NCBI GenBank assembly: GCA_963575745.1
Contig: CAUYUJ010016149.1
Span: 311,654-375,653, forward strand
Reading direction: 5' to 3'
DNA from: Prorocentrum cordatum
Taxonomy: Eukaryota > Sar > Dinophyceae > Prorocentrales > Prorocentraceae
Length of the DNA: 64,000 nucleotides
Under the pieces are notes generated by a model. It saw only the letters and a list, made by a program, of their open reading frames with translations, made no database searches and was not told the origin of the DNA. Shown here in pieces: positions 62,178 to 64,000 of this stretch. Made by a program: the position numbers and the translations under genes. Within the stretch, counting starts at the first letter, position 1. Each line of letters opens with the position of its first letter.

Positions 62178-62356
62178 CACGTAAGAGAGACCTTTCGCCG
62201 GAGTGACCTTTGGTGCGGGTCCACTGGGATCCACCGATCGCCGAGTGCGATGCGATAGCTGCGTCTTCCGCCCTTTCATTTCGCACCCCCCCCCCTCCCG
62301 CGGCTTCCTGGAAGCCGCGCACCAAAGGTCACTCTTGCCTAGGACCCCTCTTGCGT
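62178..62356. mobile_element. Fold-back element with 40-bp arms
   Basis: Left arm 62178-62217 (CACGTAAGAG ... GAGTGACCTTTGGTGCG) and right arm 62317-62356, its reverse complement, with 17 exact innermost bases and about 75% pairing further out. The loop of about 100 bp holds a second perfect hairpin, GCGGCTTCC-T-GGAAGCCGC (62299-62317). No ORF. MITE or structured RNA are both possible. Confidence 0.6.
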
Positions 62357-62499
62357 GTACAACCGGACCGAAGTATCTGATCGAGTTTCTCGTGGCCAGA
62401 AAAAGCGCCCTTAGCTCCTCATCTGGCTTCCCCGATGGCAGCGGGCGGCCGTAGCCTGCGGGGCGGAAAGTGCAAGAAGGGCGCAGCCTGCTTCGTGGT

Positions 62500-62620
62500 T
62501 CTATCTTCTTCGTCGTCGTCGTCGTCGGCGGCTGCGGCTGCGGCGGCGGCGGCGTCGGCGTCGTCGTGGTCGTCGTGGTCGTCGTCGTGGTCGGCGTCGT
62601 CGTCGTCGTCGCTCTTCCGA
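62500..62620. repeat. (GTC)n / (GGC)n microsatellite
   Basis: GTCGTCGTC and GGCGGCGGC runs. Confidence 0.92.
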
Positions 62621-62624
62621 GGAT

Positions 62625-62745
62625 CTCGCGGAGCCCAAGCCCGTCGTCACGCAGCATCACGTGCTCCACCTGGGCCGCCGCACCTTCGCGGAGACGGTGC
62701 TCCCGCCGACCAGCTACCCCGTGGAGGGCCCCGCCTGCCGTGAGG
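62625..62745 (+). other. Possible exon-like fragment
   Basis: Between two low-complexity tracts, one plus frame reads PKPVVTQHHVLHLGRRTFAE and TVLPPTSYPVEGPAC, which looks more protein-like than its surroundings. No domain or splice pattern supports it firmly. Confidence 0.15.
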
Positions 62746-63015
62746 GGGAGGCAGGAGCGAGGAGGAGCGAGGAAGAGCGAGGAGGAATGTTGAGGAGGAG
62801 GAGGAGGAGGAGGAGGAGGAGTAAGCAGGAGCAGGAAGAGGAAAGAGCGGAGGGATGAGGAGAGAGGAGGGAGGAGGGAGCAGGGTGAGGAGGAGAAGGA
62901 GGAAGAAGGGCGGAGGAGGAGGTCGAAGCACTACCAGGCAGCATTCGCCATTCCACGCCTCAACGCACCAGGGGCACGAGGAGGAGGAGGAGGAGGAGGA
63001 GGAGGAGCAGGATGG
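62746..63015. repeat. GGA-rich purine tract
   Basis: GGAGGAGGA and GAAGAG low complexity in two blocks. Confidence 0.88.
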
Positions 63016-63599
63016 GGAGAAAGACTTTGGTGATCCTCCAGCGAGTGCCATCGGTGGAAGAGGATACTGCTGGGGGGCAGCGAGGAGGGAGGAGGGCCCA
63101 CCCTGTCTACGAAGGGCGTCGTGCGGGCTGGCCCATCCCGTCAGCTACAGTCATTCCGATTCATGAGGGTTTCTTCTGCCCCTCTGTACCCTCCATCCGC
63201 GGGCGACAAGACCTATCTATATATTCATCCACGCCGCTCCTGGCTAGGTCCGTCCTGGGCCACTGTTTGCCTGGCCACGGCAGGTGTATACGTACAGATC
63301 TCGCCACCCTACAGCTGTTGGTCTCTCCGACGCTCGAGCTCTTCCACACTGCGTTGTGCTGCCCTGGTTGGAGGAGTCGTGCTGGATGACGTTCCCGAAG
63401 TGTCATGCCGCGCTGCGCCTCGCAGCACATCGCTGGCCTGCACGTGTGCTCTGGCGGGCACAGGCTCAGCGGGGTCGCTGTGGATGGCTGCCGGCCCACG
63501 GGCGCGCTCTCTTCGCCTCGACCCTGCCGCCCAGTGAGGGTGTACGGCTTGCGCCACTCTGGGCTGGGGGTGGTCTTTGTCGACCACATCCATCCATGC
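63016..63599. other. No recognisable gene
   Basis: Open frames exist on both strands (for example 63161-63625 minus), none with a recognised motif. Confidence 0.4.
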
Positions 63600-63840
63600 A
63601 CATCCTCTCTTGTCCTTTCCTCCATTCCCCTTCCCTTCTCCCCTATTCATCGCCCTCCTCTCCTCCCCGCCCTCTCGCGCTCCATCGCTCCTCCTCTCCC
63701 CTCTCCTTCGCCATCCTCTCCTCTCCTTCGCTCTCCTCCTTTCCTCCGTCGCAGCTACGGCCCGACCGCCCCGCTTCTACAGGGGACGTCCGCTCCGCTC
63801 CGGTCCTCCTCCCTTCTGTCTTCTCCTTCTCTTACTCTCT
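63600..63840. repeat. Polypyrimidine CTCCT-rich tract
   Basis: TCCTCTCC / CCTTCGC low complexity. Confidence 0.85.
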
Positions 63841-64000
63841 TACGCGATTCTCATCATCACAGCCAGCATCATCATAAACAGTATCCTGGTGCCCTCGTTT
63901 CGTTTCATGCTGTCCTCCTCGTTTGACTTGCAATGTAACAGTTTCCTCTGCGGTTGTCATTGTGCCAGTCCTCGCTGGCTGCCCTGCTGCTCTTCCTCCT

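Noticed and set aside
1-64000. tRNA, rRNA, snRNA or tandem spliced-leader genes
   Set aside because: I looked for TTCGA-type tRNA boxes in cloverleaf context, rRNA-like conserved stretches and intact spliced-leader donor units, and found none I could support by eye.

Overview
The window looks like nuclear DNA of a dinoflagellate. Three independent signs point there. (1) At 2049-2069 (minus) there is a 21-nt relict of the dinoflagellate spliced leader (DinoSL), 21 of 22 bases with one T missing, followed by shorter tail relicts. (2) A broken copy of a DVNP gene (dinoflagellate/viral nucleoprotein, the major basic chromatin protein of these algae) lies at about 59899-60252. (3) Several decayed non-LTR (LINE) and LTR retrotransposons of the kind common in dinoflagellates sit among very long micro- and minisatellites. 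Species cannot be told from the sequence. There is no prokaryotic gene organisation, no CRISPR array, and no tRNA or rRNA gene that I can recognise. Most long ORFs are by-products of tandem repeats.

Layout. 1-2069 (minus): 5' part of a DinoSL-tipped LINE inserted in an LTR-element gag fragment (2070-2735). 3400-8395: an 11-bp minisatellite of about 4 kb, split by a (GAT)n tract. 9.8-11.4 kb: (GTC)n and 18-bp minisatellites in opposite orientations. 11487-12140: the only apparently intact recognisable gene, a fascin-like beta-trefoil protein. 12.8-21.3 kb: a duplicated, permuted block of dispersed repeats and about 70-bp satellites, a 101-bp tandem array (14479-16206), and (ATGT)n, (GGT)n and (TA)n tracts. 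21.3-28.3 kb: mostly non-coding, with fold-back elements, (GAT)n and an 8-bp TAGCCCTA satellite.

28317-32346 (plus): a LINE with ORF1, endonuclease and reverse transcriptase. 32725-33914: a short-inverted-repeat element carrying TTAGC-type repeats. 34010-38118: a second LINE, ending close to a (CAT)n tract. 38925-47400: a third LINE preceded by about 90-bp tandem monomers and carrying about 25 copies of an 81-bp proline-rich repeat between its N-terminal part and its endonuclease. 47.7-52.0 kb: GC-rich ORFs of uncertain nature. 52045-56612: a Ty1/copia-like pol (integrase, reverse transcriptase, RNase H) split inside integrase by a second copy of the TTAGC element (52265-53136). 57-59.3 kb: more 90-bp monomers. 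59.9-60.3 kb: DVNP pseudogene. 60.3-64 kb: low-complexity and unrecognised DNA.

Nearly all of the pol-type sequence carries stops, frameshifts or lost catalytic residues, so I read it as an accessory, repeat-dominated region rather than a set of cooperating genes. Its informative content is the fine structure of mobile elements: how LINE RNA met the spliced leader, how monomer arrays sit upstream of a LINE, and how a small repeat-bearing element inserts cleanly into another transposon.
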